64,000 nt of DNA from Fidelibacterota bacterium. Lineage in GTDB: Bacteria; Fidelibacterota; Marinisomatia; SCGC-AAA003-L08; TS1B11. Numbering within the stretch: position 1 is the first letter of the stretch; the number at the start of each line of letters is the position of its first letter. Below, piece after piece: positions 8,809 through 18,032 of this stretch. The stretch covers positions 228,711 through 292,710 of the forward strand of contig SCKI01000002.1 in the NCBI GenBank assembly GCA_004124295.1. The letters are read 5' to 3'. The notes below the pieces were generated by a model. The model was not told where the DNA came from, did not search any database, and was given only the letters and a program-made list of their open reading frames with translations. Position numbers and translations under genes: made by a program.

Positions 8809-10422
8809 TCAGAATTTCGGTCCCGCCTGCCGCAGTTCGGCATGATCGGCGGTGTATTTTTTAAAGTTCTCCGAAAATTTTCCCGCCAGTTCCTGGGCCA
8901 TCTCGTCGTAGGCCTGAGGGTCGGCCCAACTGTCCCGGGGCTGCAGAATGGCGCTGTCCACACCGGGCAGTTCGGCCGGCACCTGTGTGCCGAACACCGG
9001 GTCTGGCGAGAAGGCCGCCTCCTCGATGGCGCCGGTGAGGATGGCGGTAATGATACTGCGCGTGGCCTGTATCGATATGCGTGGGGCGCCGGAGGTGGCG
9101 CTGCCGCCGGTCCAGCCCGTATTGACCAGATAGACCCGGGCGCCGGTCATCGCGATCTTTTCCTGCAGCATCGTGGCATAGCGCAACGGCGGCAGAGGCA
9201 TGAACGGTCCCCCGAAACAGGGCGAGAAAGTGGCCTGAGGCTCATCTATGCCCCGTTCGGTGCCGGCAATCTTGGCCGTATAGCCGCTGATGAAATGGTA
9301 CATGGCCTGGTCAAGATCCAGCCGGGATACCGGCGGCAGGATACCATAGGCATCGGCACTGAGGAAAATAATCGTCTCCGGATGGCCGGCCATGCTGGGC
9401 CTTCCCGTGGCGAAAAGCGAATTGGCGATGTGATCGAGCGGATAAGATACACGGGTATTTTCCGTTTTTGAGGCGTCACTGTAGTCCACCTCCCCGGTCT
9501 GTGCGTCATAAACCACGTTTTCCAGCAGGGCTCCCTTGCGGATGGCGTTATAAATGTCCGGCTCAGCCTGCGCATCAAGATTGATCACTTTGGCGTAGCA
9601 GCCGCCCTCGAAGTTAAAGATGCCCTGGTCAGACCAGCCGTGTTCATCGTCACCTATCAGGGGACGATCCGGATCGGTGGAGAGGGTGGTCTTGCCGGTG
9701 CCGGAAAGGCCAAAGAACAGCGCCGGGCGCAGGCCCTCCCGGTCGACATTGGCCGAGCAGTGCATGGTGAGCACGCCCTGCAGCGGCAGCAGATAGTTCA
9801 TCACCGAGAAGATACCCTTTTTCATCTCGCCGCCATACTCGGTGCCACCGATGATGGCCAGCCGCCGGCCCAGGTGGAACAGGATAAAGGTTTCGGAATG
9901 GAGGCCGTGGCGCTCCCAGTCGGGATCCACCACCCCCGAGGCGTTGATAATGGTAAAGTCCGGCTCCTGGCCCTCCAGCTCCCGGGCGCTGGGCCGGATA
10001 AACATGTTGTGGCAGAAGAAGGCTTGCCAGGCCTTCTGGGCCACGATCCTGATATTCAGGGCGTAGCGTGGATCGGCGCCGGCCCGGCCGTCAAAGACGT
10101 AGGTGGGCAGGCTGCCGCCAGCGCCGTTGTAGTGGTCCAGCACTTTCTCCAGCAGGGTGTCGAACACATCTTCGCGCACCTTGCGGTTCACTGCGCCCCA
10201 CCAGATATTATCAGTCGAGGTCGGCTCATCAACGATGAAACGGTCCTGGGGCGAGCGCCCCGTGTAAATCCCGGTGTCGATCATCACGGCCCCTCGGGGA
10301 CCCAGGCGGCCGCCGTCCCGCTCCACGGTGAGGGCGATAAGTTGCGCCACGGACAGGTTCCGGTGAACGGTCCCGGAAGGCCGGATGCCAAGCCGGTCGA
10401 GTCCGAAGGCCGGGTCAGTCAT
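8809..10422 (-). CDS. pckA: Phosphoenolpyruvate carboxykinase, ATP-dependent
   Basis: Converts oxaloacetate and ATP to phosphoenolpyruvate, ADP and CO2 in gluconeogenesis. The 537-residue length matches the ATP family. Visible are the kinase-1a P-loop GLSGTGKTTL (238-247), the kinase-2 segment GDDEHGW (257-263), the substrate loop GIYTGRSPQDRF (51-62) and the C-terminal NTGWTGG and RISIQATR blocks. The start MTDPAFGL at 10422 is inside the end of xerC (8 bp overlap); an upstream in-frame ATG at 10440 would add six residues. The operon position after xerC is unusual for this gene. No frameshift or missing catalytic residue is seen. Confidence 0.96.
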   Translation of the reverse strand: MTDPAFGLDRLGIRPSGTVHRNLSVAQLIALTVERDGGRLGPRGAVMIDTGIYTGRSPQDRFIVDEPTSTDNIWWGAVNRKVREDVFDTLLEKVLDHYNGAGGSLPTYVFDGRAGADPRYALNIRIVAQKAWQAFFCHNMFIRPSARELEGQEPDFTIINASGVVDPDWERHGLHSETFILFHLGRRLAIIGGTEYGGEMKKGIFSVMNYLLPLQGVLTMHCSANVDREGLRPALFFGLSGTGKTTLSTDPDRPLIGDDEHGWSDQGIFNFEGGCYAKVINLDAQAEPDIYNAIRKGALLENVVYDAQTGEVDYSDASKTENTRVSYPLDHIANSLFATGRPSMAGHPETIIFLSADAYGILPPVSRLDLDQAMYHFISGYTAKIAGTERGIDEPQATFSPCFGGPFMPLPPLRYATMLQEKIAMTGARVYLVNTGWTGGSATSGAPRISIQATRSIITAILTGAIEEAAFSPDPVFGTQVPAELPGVDSAILQPRDSWADPQAYDEMAQELAGKFSENFKKYTADHAELRQAGPKF

Positions 10423-11350
10423 TTTCGGCCCCCTGCGCATGGGGATGGGCCTGGCGGTAGACCCGGCCGAGCCGCTCTACGGATACATGGGTATAGATCT
10501 GGGTCGATGACAGCGAAGCGTGGCCCAGCATTTCCTGGACCGCCCGGAGATCGGCGCCCCGGTCCAGCAAGTGGGTGGCCATGCTGTGGCGCAGCAGGTG
10601 GGGACTGAGGTGCCGGCCTTCGGATACCTGTTCCAGGTAGTGTTTGACCCGCAGCTGCACCATCCTGCGGGAAAGGGCTTTGCCACTCCGGCTCAGGAAC
10701 AGGGGCCGTCCGGCGGTCAATTCTTCACCGCCCTGGCGGCGGCTCTGCAGGTACCGGCCCAGAGCCCGCGCGGTCTGCTCCCCGAATACCAGCAGCCGTT
10801 CACGATTGCCTTTACCCACCACCCGGACCGTTTCCCGGGTGAATGACAGATCGCCGATATGCAGGCCGGTGAGTTCGGCCAGTCGCATGCCGGTGGCGTA
10901 AAACAGCTCCAGAATGGCCCGGTCCCGGAGACCGATGGCCGTATCGCCGGGCGGCAGCTCCATCAGGCGGCTGATTTCGGCTTCCCCGGGCACATCGGGC
11001 AGAGGTCTCTCAGACCTGGGTGTCAGGACATCGGCCGCAGGACTGGCGGAGAGGATCTCAATACGGATCAGGTATTTGAAGTACGACTTCAGTGCGGCCA
11101 GTTTGCGGGCCACGGACCGGGCGCCCAGACCACCCTCCTGCAAAGCGCCCATGAAGTGCCGCAGGGCCATCCGGTCGATGCGCCGGGGCTGCGCCTGCAT
11201 GCCGGCATCATAATGGGAGAGGAACCTGTGCCAGTCCTGCAGGTCCTTGCGGTAGGCCTTCACCGTTAACGGCGAGTAAAGCCGCTCATTGATCAGGTAG
11301 GCCAGAAAGTCCTCCGCCAGCCTGCCGATGGGGGCCTGGTCAACGGGCAT
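10415..11350 (-). CDS. xerC: Tyrosine recombinase XerC/XerD type
   Basis: A 311-residue site-specific recombinase expected to resolve chromosome dimers at dif. The SAM-like core-binding domain covers about 8-100. The catalytic set is complete: R156 (TGMRLAEL), K180 (VGKGNRER), H251 and R254 (HLLRHSMATHLL), H277 (LGHASLSS) and Y286 (TQIYTHV). Length, context (between rluD and pckA with overlaps on both sides) and the absence of phage genes argue for the chromosomal Xer rather than a mobile integrase. XerC is chosen over XerD by general resemblance only. The start overlaps the rluD stop by 11 bp. Confidence 0.9.
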   Translation of the reverse strand: MPVDQAPIGRLAEDFLAYLINERLYSPLTVKAYRKDLQDWHRFLSHYDAGMQAQPRRIDRMALRHFMGALQEGGLGARSVARKLAALKSYFKYLIRIEILSASPAADVLTPRSERPLPDVPGEAEISRLMELPPGDTAIGLRDRAILELFYATGMRLAELTGLHIGDLSFTRETVRVVGKGNRERLLVFGEQTARALGRYLQSRRQGGEELTAGRPLFLSRSGKALSRRMVQLRVKHYLEQVSEGRHLSPHLLRHSMATHLLDRGADLRAVQEMLGHASLSSTQIYTHVSVERLGRVYRQAHPHAQGAEND

Positions 11351-12317
11351 CCTGCGCCTCCCGGAGCAGTGCCAGAGCGGTATCGAAATCGGCCGGCAGC
11401 GGGGCCGTGTAGGTGGCTTTCCGGCCGCTTCCGGGATGCCTGAATGTCAGCCGCTGCGCGTGCAGGGCCTGGCGCTGGAGGGCCTTTTTCAGCCGGGCTG
11501 CCAGGGGCCGGGCCGCCAGCGTGGTATGGGCCGCATCCCGGACGCCGCCATAGAGGCTGTCGCCGAATACGGGGTGGCCGAGGTGCGTCAGATGGACCCG
11601 CAACTGGTGGGTGCGGCCCGTGCGCGGTTTCAGTTCCAGCAGCGCAAAATGCTCAAAATTTTCGACCACCCGATAGCGGGTGAGGGCCGGCCGGCCCCCA
11701 TCGGCAACCTTGAAGGCAACCCGGTTGCGGGGATCCCGGGCCACGGGCCGGTCTATCTCGCCGACCTCATCGGGAACGCCCCAGACAAGGGCCCGATAGG
11801 TTTTGGCGACCTGCCGCTGTTCAAACTGCCGGGCCAGGTCGGCGTGGGCGGATTCCGTTTTGGCCACCACCATGATGCCGGAAGTATGCCTGTCGAGGCG
11901 ATGGACGATGCCCGGCCGCAAGGCGCCGCCACGTTCGGGCAGTGCTTCAAAGCGGGCCGCCAGGCCGTTGGCCAAGGTCCCGGAATGGACGCCGGCGCCG
12001 GGATGGGTGATGAGCCCGGCCGGCTTGTTGATAATGACAATCTGTTCGTCCTCGTGGATAATGTCCAGGTCCATCGGCTCCGGAAGCAGCGTGCCCTGCG
12101 GTTCCACAGTGGCCAGATCGACGCTGATCTGCTCTCCGCCGGACAGCTCGTCCCGGGCCTTCAGGGCCGTTTCCCCATCCACCGACACCCGGCCGGAGCG
12201 GATCATGGCCTGGATGCGGGTACGGCTGAGCCCCTCCAAGTGGGCGACCAGAAAGCGGTCCAACCGGGGCCAGCTCCCTTCCGCCTGCAGATGGGTCACC
12301 TGGCCTGCATCAGGCAC
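11340..12317 (-). CDS. rluD: 23S rRNA pseudouridine synthase, RluD family
   Basis: Isomerises uridines in large-subunit rRNA. The 325-residue protein has an N-terminal S4 RNA-binding domain (about 15-75, RLDRFLVAHLEGLSRTRIQ and SGRVSVDG) and a catalytic domain with GIVHRLDRHTSGIMVVAKT, where D142 is the nucleophile. KTYRALVWG and GRTHQLRVHLTHLGHPVFGD are the usual later blocks. It overlaps lspA by 8 bp and xerC by 11 bp. The lspA-rluD order is common in bacteria. Whether it acts like RluD or RluC cannot be decided from the sequence. Confidence 0.93.
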   Translation of the reverse strand: MPDAGQVTHLQAEGSWPRLDRFLVAHLEGLSRTRIQAMIRSGRVSVDGETALKARDELSGGEQISVDLATVEPQGTLLPEPMDLDIIHEDEQIVIINKPAGLITHPGAGVHSGTLANGLAARFEALPERGGALRPGIVHRLDRHTSGIMVVAKTESAHADLARQFEQRQVAKTYRALVWGVPDEVGEIDRPVARDPRNRVAFKVADGGRPALTRYRVVENFEHFALLELKPRTGRTHQLRVHLTHLGHPVFGDSLYGGVRDAAHTTLAARPLAARLKKALQRQALHAQRLTFRHPGSGRKATYTAPLPADFDTALALLREAQDAR

Positions 12318-12789
12318 TTTCCGTCTCCATTTTCCGGGCTTGCGAGTCGGCGATCATAGTCATGATCAAGTAGATAGCGACGCCGACCGTTACGGCGGAA
12401 TCGGCGACATTGAAAATATAGAAGCGATGGCTGCCGAAGCCGAAATCGAGGAAATCGACCACGCTGCCCCGCAGCACCCGGTCGATGAGGTTACCGATGG
12501 CGCCACCCAGCACCAGGGCCAGGCCCAGGCGGCTGCCCAGGGGACCGGTCCGCTCCCGGTAGAGGAAGTAGATGACAAAGCCGATGGCGATCATGGAGAG
12601 AAAGGTGAACATGGGCAACGCGCCGCCGACCGATATGCCGAAGACAATGCCGGTATTTTCCACATAGGTGAGCCGCAGCAGGCTGCCGATCATGCGCACC
12701 GATTCGTGCAGCGAAAAGTTCACTTTGATAAGATACTTGGTGACCTGGTCAAGGACCACGATTCCCGCTGATACGAACAGCACCTGCAT
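12310..12789 (-). CDS. lspA: Lipoprotein signal peptidase
   Basis: Aspartyl protease of the inner membrane that cleaves prolipoproteins ahead of the lipidated cysteine. The 159-residue protein has four hydrophobic helices, the NTGIVFGI segment and the two catalytic Asp blocks GGAIGNLIDRV and FNVADSAVTVG. It serves the several lipobox proteins found in this window (for example at 18033, 18857, 20058 and 41133). It lies 5 bp from the DksA-like gene and overlaps rluD. Its placement next to ileS and a dksA-type gene is the classical ileS-lspA neighbourhood. Confidence 0.95.
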   Translation of the reverse strand: MQVLFVSAGIVVLDQVTKYLIKVNFSLHESVRMIGSLLRLTYVENTGIVFGISVGGALPMFTFLSMIAIGFVIYFLYRERTGPLGSRLGLALVLGGAIGNLIDRVLRGSVVDFLDFGFGSHRFYIFNVADSAVTVGVAIYLIMTMIADSQARKMETESA

Positions 12790-12794
12790 AGCGG

Positions 12795-13190
12795 TCAGGT
12801 CGCCTTTTGGGTGGCTTTGGACTTGCAGCTGAAGCAGCTGCTGGTATGGGGCACCTCATCAAGCCGCTCCTTGTCGATCAGGTCGCCGCAGGTCTGGCAG
12901 ATGCCGAACGTGCCCTCGTCGATCATTACCAGAGCCCTTTCAAGGTAACGCAGGTAATTGTTCTCCCGGGCCAGCCAGTAGTAGGCCTTCTCACGCTCGC
13001 CCTGGTCGGTGCCGGCATCCGCCATATGGTAGGCGTAGGTCGAATCGCCGGTAGTGCTGGACTGATCGGCAATGTGGGTATTCTCCCGCAGCTCCCCCAT
13101 CTCCACTATCAGGTCCCGGCGTTTCTTCAGGATACGGGTACCGAAGTACTTCAGCTCCTTCTTGTTCCACTGCGTTTTCTTCGTTACCAC
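12795..13190 (-). CDS. DksA/TraR-type zinc-finger regulator
   Basis: A 131-residue protein of the DksA/TraR family, which binds RNA polymerase through its secondary channel and modulates initiation, often with ppGpp. The N-terminal half is helical and charged (coiled-coil arm). The C-terminal zinc finger is C-x2-C-x17-C-x2-C (CQTCGDLIDKERLDE, then SCFSC). The first residues are rich in Lys, typical of the FCB-type homologues. It sits 14 bp after ileS and 5 bp before lspA and is very likely in the same operon. Confidence 0.88.
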   Translation of the reverse strand: MVTKKTQWNKKELKYFGTRILKKRRDLIVEMGELRENTHIADQSSTTGDSTYAYHMADAGTDQGEREKAYYWLARENNYLRYLERALVMIDEGTFGICQTCGDLIDKERLDEVPHTSSCFSCKSKATQKAT

Positions 13191-13204
13191 GGATAAAGTC
13201 TCCT

Positions 13205-16200
13205 TCAGGCTCGGGCGATGTGAATCTGCACATCGGCTCCGTTCAAATTTACAACTTTTTGGTGATCGGGGTGCTCCAGGCTCGATGAAAGTTGGGTGCC
13301 CAACACTTCCGCCAAAAAATATTCCTCGAAATTGCTCAGTGACCGGCTGATTCGTTCATCAGCCGCTATACCCACCACGATCCGGTCGTCCACGTTCAGC
13401 TGCGCCTCCTTGCGCATATTCTGCACCTGGCGAATCAGGTCGCGGACAGCCCCTTCCTGTTGCAGTTCGTCCGTCATTGAGGTGTCCACCGCCAGCACCA
13501 CATCTTTCCAGGTGGCGACCGCATAGGGGGCCACCCCCTCCTCATTCAACAGCACCTCCCCAGGGGCCAGAACCACCTGCTCAGCGCCCACCCGCACGGT
13601 TAACGGCCCATTCTTGCGCAGGGCCGCCACCGACTCGGCTATGGGCAACTCAGCCAGGGCAGCGGTCACCGCCCCCATCTGCTTGCCGAGGCGGGGACCC
13701 AGCAACGGCAGGTTGGGCCGCAGCTCGTATTGGATCAGCGCGTCGGCCGAAGCCCTGATCTGCAGCTCCTTGATGTTGAGTTCCTCCAACAGTTGCTGCC
13801 GATTTTTCCCGATCGCTGCCGTCACTCTCTCCGGGCCGCAGATAATGACCGTCTGCAGAGGTTGGCGAATCTTGATGCCGGCCCGGTTCCGGGCTGCCCG
13901 GCCCAGGGTCACGACCTGGATCAGCAGATCAATTTCTTCCAGCAAGGCCGCATCCACCCGCTCGGCACGGTATTCCGGGAAGGGGCACAGATGGACGCTC
14001 GCCGGGGCGTCGCTGTCCAGGGTGGTCACCAGGTTCTTATAGATGGCCTCGGAAAGGAACGGCGTCACCGGCGCCAGCACCTGAACCAGGGTCACCAGCG
14101 CTTCGTGCAGGGTGCTGTAGGCGGCCAGCTTGTCGGTGTCGTTGGCGCTCTTCCAGAACCGGCGCCGGTTCCGGCGGATGTACCAGTTGGAGAGCAGCTC
14201 CAGATAGGTCTCCACCGCCTGCATGACCCGGTCGGGCTGATAACTGTCGTAGGCCGTCCGGGCCGTTTGGACGAGCTGCTCGGTGCGCGCGGCGAGCCAG
14301 CGGTCGATCTCCGGGCGTTGGGCCAATTCGATGGCGGCAGCCTGGGGGTTGAAATGGTCCAGGGCGGCATAGGTAACGAAGAAGCTGTAGGAATTCCACA
14401 GGGTCAGCAGTTGCTTGCGGACATCGTCGGCCCGGTCGAAGCCGAAGCGCAGGTTTTGCTCCGGGTTTTGGTCGGCATACATCCAGCGCATGGCATCCAC
14501 ACCCATCTGCTCGGCGGCATCATCGAAGAGGATCGCATTCCCATCGGATTTGTGCATGTCCTTGCCGGCGGTATCTTTCACCAGGGCGTGCCCGAGAACG
14601 GTCTTGAACGGAGGCCGGTTTTCCAGCACCGTGCTCATGGCCAGCATGCTGTAAAACCAGTTGCGGAACTGCCCCGGAAACGATTCGGTGATGAAATCGG
14701 CCGGGAACCACTTATCCCAATAGGCCCGGTCGCTGGTATAGCGCAGGGTCGAAAAGGGGACGATACCCGCATCGAGCCAGGGCGTGCCGACGTCCTTGAT
14801 GCGCTGCGCCGGTTCGCCGCAGCCGTCGCAAGCCACCTGCACCCGGTCGATCCACGGGCGGTGGGGCGAGTGCCCGTCGAACTGCTCCCAGCCCGACACG
14901 GCCTTCTGCTCAAGCTCCTCGCGGGAGCCGATGATCGTAACGGTCTCACACTGCCCGCACTCGTAGATCGGCAGGGCCAGGCCCCAGTAGCGCTTTTTGG
15001 AGATCATCCAGTCGGACATATTGGTGAGCCAGTCGAGCTCCCGGTCCAGGCCGAAAGGGGGCAGCCAGTTGATCTGCCGGGCAACGGCCATGATCTCGTG
15101 GCGCAGCTCGTCCATGCGGATATACCACTCGGTGACGACCCGGAAAACGAGCTTGGTCTTGCAGCGCCAGCAGTGCGGGTAGCGGTGAGTGTACAGTTCC
15201 TGCTTGAGGATCAAGGCCTTCTGCTTCAGGTCGGCCAATATCCCGGCGCTCACATCCAGGGCCGACTTGCCGGTGAGCCAATCGAACCCGTCCAGGTAGA
15301 TGCCGTCGTCATTCAGGGGGGCAATGACGCGCAGCTCATATTCGAGTCCGAGGTCGAAGTCCTCCTTGCCGCAGCCGGGGGCAATATGGACGATGCCGGA
15401 GCCTTCCTCGGTGCTCACCTCGCTCCAGGGGATCACCCGGTGCTCCAGGCCGTCGGCCGGGGGAAGATCATCGAAGGGTCCCCGGTAGATCCAGCCCACC
15501 ATTTCGGCGCCCAGCACCGTGCCTGCCACTTCAGGGCGGTATTTGCGCCCGAAGATGCGCGGCACCGCCTCGGCCACCATGTAGATGGTCCGCTCCCCAT
15601 CCTTGATGGCCTGGTACTCGAGTTTGGGTCCCACCGCCGCCGCCACATTGGCCGGCAGGGTCCAGGGGGTGGTGGTCCAGATCACCAGAAATTCGTTTTC
15701 CCGGTCCACCAGGGGCAGCAGCACATAGACAGCCTTGTCCTCGATCTCCCGGTAGCCCTCGGTCATTTCGTGCTGGCTGATACCGGTGCCGCAGCGGGGG
15801 CACCAGGGCATGGCATCTTCGCCCCGCCGGAGCCAGCCCTTTTCGTGGACCTTTTTCAGGAAACCCCAGATGGTGTAGTTGTTCTCGTCGGACATGGTGT
15901 AGTAGGAGTTGTCCCAGTCCATCCAGTAGCCCAGCCGCCGGGACTGTTCGGTCTGGACGGCGGCATACTTGCGCACCCGCTCCTTGCAGCGCTCGACGAA
16001 GGCCTCCACGCCGTAGGTTTCGATGTCCTTTTTCGAGGTGAAGCCGAGCTCCCGTTCCACCTCCACCTCCACCCACAGGCCCTGGCAGTCGAAGCCGTTC
16101 TGGTAGCGCTGATCGTAACCGCGCATGGCCCGGTAGCGCTGGAAGATGTCCTTAAGGGTGCGGCCCCAGGCGTGGTGCACGCCCATGGGGTTGTTGGCGG

Positions 16201-16354
16201 TAATGGGCCCGTCGATAAAGGACCAGACGGGGCCGCCACTGTTCCGCGCCCGGAGCTGCTCGAAAATCCGTTGGTCTTCCCACCATTTAAGGATTTCGTG
16301 CTCCTGGCGGATAAAATCTACCCGGGCATCAACCGGAGAATAATTCTTTTCCAT
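13205..16354 (-). CDS. ileS: Isoleucyl-tRNA synthetase
   Basis: Charges tRNA-Ile. The 1049-residue class I synthetase carries the HIGH equivalent as HHAWGRTLKD (about 40-49) and the KMSKS equivalent as DMHKSDGNA. The editing domain is present (TTTPWTLPANVAAAV). The combination NNPMGVHHAWGR and MHKS marks a divergent, longer IleRS group rather than the E. coli type; such groups often differ in mupirocin sensitivity, which I only infer. The C-terminal region has the usual tRNA-binding anticodon domain but no obvious zinc-binding tail. It begins the ileS, dksA-like, lspA, rluD run. A long open frame antisense to it is a coding shadow. Confidence 0.96.
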   Translation of the reverse strand: MEKNYSPVDARVDFIRQEHEILKWWEDQRIFEQLRARNSGGPVWSFIDGPITANNPMGVHHAWGRTLKDIFQRYRAMRGYDQRYQNGFDCQGLWVEVEVERELGFTSKKDIETYGVEAFVERCKERVRKYAAVQTEQSRRLGYWMDWDNSYYTMSDENNYTIWGFLKKVHEKGWLRRGEDAMPWCPRCGTGISQHEMTEGYREIEDKAVYVLLPLVDRENEFLVIWTTTPWTLPANVAAAVGPKLEYQAIKDGERTIYMVAEAVPRIFGRKYRPEVAGTVLGAEMVGWIYRGPFDDLPPADGLEHRVIPWSEVSTEEGSGIVHIAPGCGKEDFDLGLEYELRVIAPLNDDGIYLDGFDWLTGKSALDVSAGILADLKQKALILKQELYTHRYPHCWRCKTKLVFRVVTEWYIRMDELRHEIMAVARQINWLPPFGLDRELDWLTNMSDWMISKKRYWGLALPIYECGQCETVTIIGSREELEQKAVSGWEQFDGHSPHRPWIDRVQVACDGCGEPAQRIKDVGTPWLDAGIVPFSTLRYTSDRAYWDKWFPADFITESFPGQFRNWFYSMLAMSTVLENRPPFKTVLGHALVKDTAGKDMHKSDGNAILFDDAAEQMGVDAMRWMYADQNPEQNLRFGFDRADDVRKQLLTLWNSYSFFVTYAALDHFNPQAAAIELAQRPEIDRWLAARTEQLVQTARTAYDSYQPDRVMQAVETYLELLSNWYIRRNRRRFWKSANDTDKLAAYSTLHEALVTLVQVLAPVTPFLSEAIYKNLVTTLDSDAPASVHLCPFPEYRAERVDAALLEEIDLLIQVVTLGRAARNRAGIKIRQPLQTVIICGPERVTAAIGKNRQQLLEELNIKELQIRASADALIQYELRPNLPLLGPRLGKQMGAVTAALAELPIAESVAALRKNGPLTVRVGAEQVVLAPGEVLLNEEGVAPYAVATWKDVVLAVDTSMTDELQQEGAVRDLIRQVQNMRKEAQLNVDDRIVVGIAADERISRSLSNFEEYFLAEVLGTQLSSSLEHPDHQKVVNLNGADVQIHIARA

Positions 16355-16405
16355 CCAATAAAGTTACCAGTACTCCCGTCGGATGTCAATGCGGCCCGGG
16401 GAGAC

Positions 16406-16440
16406 AAAAACCAAACCGGCAGGGGGTCGGCCTGCCGGTT
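16406..16440 (-). terminator. Rho-independent terminator after htrA
   Basis: A perfect 10-bp inverted repeat, AACCGGCAGG at 16414-16423 and CCTGCCGGTT at 16431-16440, encloses a 7-base loop. Read on the minus strand it is followed by TGG and then a T5 tract (16406-16410). It lies between the end of htrA (16469) and the start of ileS (16354), so it should end htrA transcription and separate it from the ileS operon. Confidence 0.8.
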
Positions 16441-16468
16441 CTCGCGGAAAGGAAACGGTCGGTTTAAA

Positions 16469-17905
16469 TCAACTTTTTTCGACGCCGAAGAAGAGGAATC
16501 CATCGCCCCGGGCTACCCTCACCAGAACCGTCTGACCGGCCCGGTATGGCCGTAGCGCCTTGCGGTAGTCGCGCAGGTCCTCGACCTTGTCATCGCCAAT
16601 GCGCACCACCACATCGCCGGGCAAGATACCTTCCCGGGCGGCATCGCTGCGGGGATCGACATCGATTACCAGCACGCCGCTACGGGCCGCCACTCTGAAG
16701 CGCCGGGCCACCCGGTCGTCCAGGTCGGCCACCGCCAGACCCATCTCGCCATAGTCCGAATCGCGGCGGCGGGAGCGGGGCTCATTGAGCACCACTTCAA
16801 TCTCGGGCAGCTCGTCAAGGGTGATTTTTGCGCTACGGGTCTTGCCCTTGCGGAACCAGGTCAGCTTGCGCTTGTCTCCCGGACGCGAAGTGGAGATGAT
16901 ATTGACCAGGTGCGAGGCCCCCTCGATGTTGATGTTGTCTACCTTCAGGATGACGTCCGATTCCCGCAGCCCGGCCTTGTCCGCCGGCGAATCGTCCACC
17001 ACCCTAGTGATGACCGCCCCGGTTATCTGGTCCAGGTCAAACACCTTGGCCGTGCCTGGCTCCAGGTCCTGGATGGTGACCCCCAGGTAGGCCCGGGTCA
17101 CATGGCCGTCGGCTATCAGGTCGGTGATAATGCGTTTGACCAGGTTGATGGGTATGGCGAAGCCGACACCGGCATTTGACCGGGAGAGGCCGTCTGTAGC
17201 GATGGCCGTATTGATGCCCACCAGCTGGCCGTCCAGATTCACCAGCGCGCCCCCGCTGTTACCCGGATTGATGGCGGCGTCGGTCTGGATAAAGTCCTCG
17301 TACCTGCGGTTGCGGACCGATAGCACATTGTTGCGGCCCTTGGCGCTGACAATACCGGCCGTGACGCTGTGTTCGAGGTTCTCGCTGAAGGGGCTGCCGA
17401 TGGCCAGCACCCACTCGCCGACGCGCAGATCATCGGAATCGCCCATCTTCAGGGCAGTGAGGTCCTTCGCCGATACCTTGATGACGGCCAGGTCGGTGGC
17501 CGGATCCGTGCCGACGATCTCTGCGGTCAGCTCCCGGTGGTCCACGAGGATGACGCGGATCTCATCGGCATCCTCCACCACATGGTAGTTGGTAATGATA
17601 TGTCCCCGGCGGGCGTCGATAATGACCCCGGACCCGAGCACTGTGCCCCGGTACTCCCGCTCGGGCTGGGGATCCCGGGACCAGAATTCGGAATATGGCC
17701 GCCGGTAGCTGCGCCTGATGGTGCGATCAGATACAATCGTGACGACCGCAGGACTGGCCAGGCTGGCGGCGCTGACAAAGGCATTGTTGATCTCCCTGGC
17801 GCTGGCCTTCTTCTGCCCCGCTGCGCTGCCGGGCGTTGCCAGCAGGCCCATGACAAGGATCAATACGGATCCGGCTCCTGTCAGCCGGTAGAGGTAGTTT
17901 TTCAT
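16469..17905 (-). CDS. degP: HtrA/DegP family periplasmic serine protease
   Basis: Periplasmic protease/chaperone for misfolded envelope proteins. The 478-residue precursor has a signal peptide (VLILVMGLLATPGSAAG), a trypsin-like domain with the full triad H108 (ITNYHVV), D138 (PATDLAVI) and S217 (NPGNSGGAL), and two PDZ domains (about 265-360 with GVTIQDLEPG, and 375-470 with GVLVIDVDPRSDAA). The start has a GAGGGACGAAG ribosome site. It is a single-gene unit ended by the hairpin at 16406-16440. Length and domain order match DegP/DegQ rather than the membrane-anchored DegS. Confidence 0.94.
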   Translation of the reverse strand: MKNYLYRLTGAGSVLILVMGLLATPGSAAGQKKASAREINNAFVSAASLASPAVVTIVSDRTIRRSYRRPYSEFWSRDPQPEREYRGTVLGSGVIIDARRGHIITNYHVVEDADEIRVILVDHRELTAEIVGTDPATDLAVIKVSAKDLTALKMGDSDDLRVGEWVLAIGSPFSENLEHSVTAGIVSAKGRNNVLSVRNRRYEDFIQTDAAINPGNSGGALVNLDGQLVGINTAIATDGLSRSNAGVGFAIPINLVKRIITDLIADGHVTRAYLGVTIQDLEPGTAKVFDLDQITGAVITRVVDDSPADKAGLRESDVILKVDNINIEGASHLVNIISTSRPGDKRKLTWFRKGKTRSAKITLDELPEIEVVLNEPRSRRRDSDYGEMGLAVADLDDRVARRFRVAARSGVLVIDVDPRSDAAREGILPGDVVVRIGDDKVEDLRDYRKALRPYRAGQTVLVRVARGDGFLFFGVEKS

Positions 17906-18032
17906 CTTCGTCCCTCGATATATAATGCTTAACAGCCGCCTGTGGCGCCGGCCCGGTCTTCCGCCGCCGGCAGCAAGTTATCAATGCACTGGCTCCCAAA
18001 AAGTTTCACCGGCTCCATTTCAGGCCTGGCGG

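Noticed and set aside
10415..11350. Tyrosine recombinase as sign of a mobile element
   Set aside because: Full-length Xer-type protein embedded in a housekeeping operon with no phage genes or att repeats.
13730..16555. Very long open frame (941 codons) on the plus strand
   Set aside because: It is antisense to ileS, Pro/Gly/Arg-rich and without motifs; GC-rich third-position bias opens the opposite frame.
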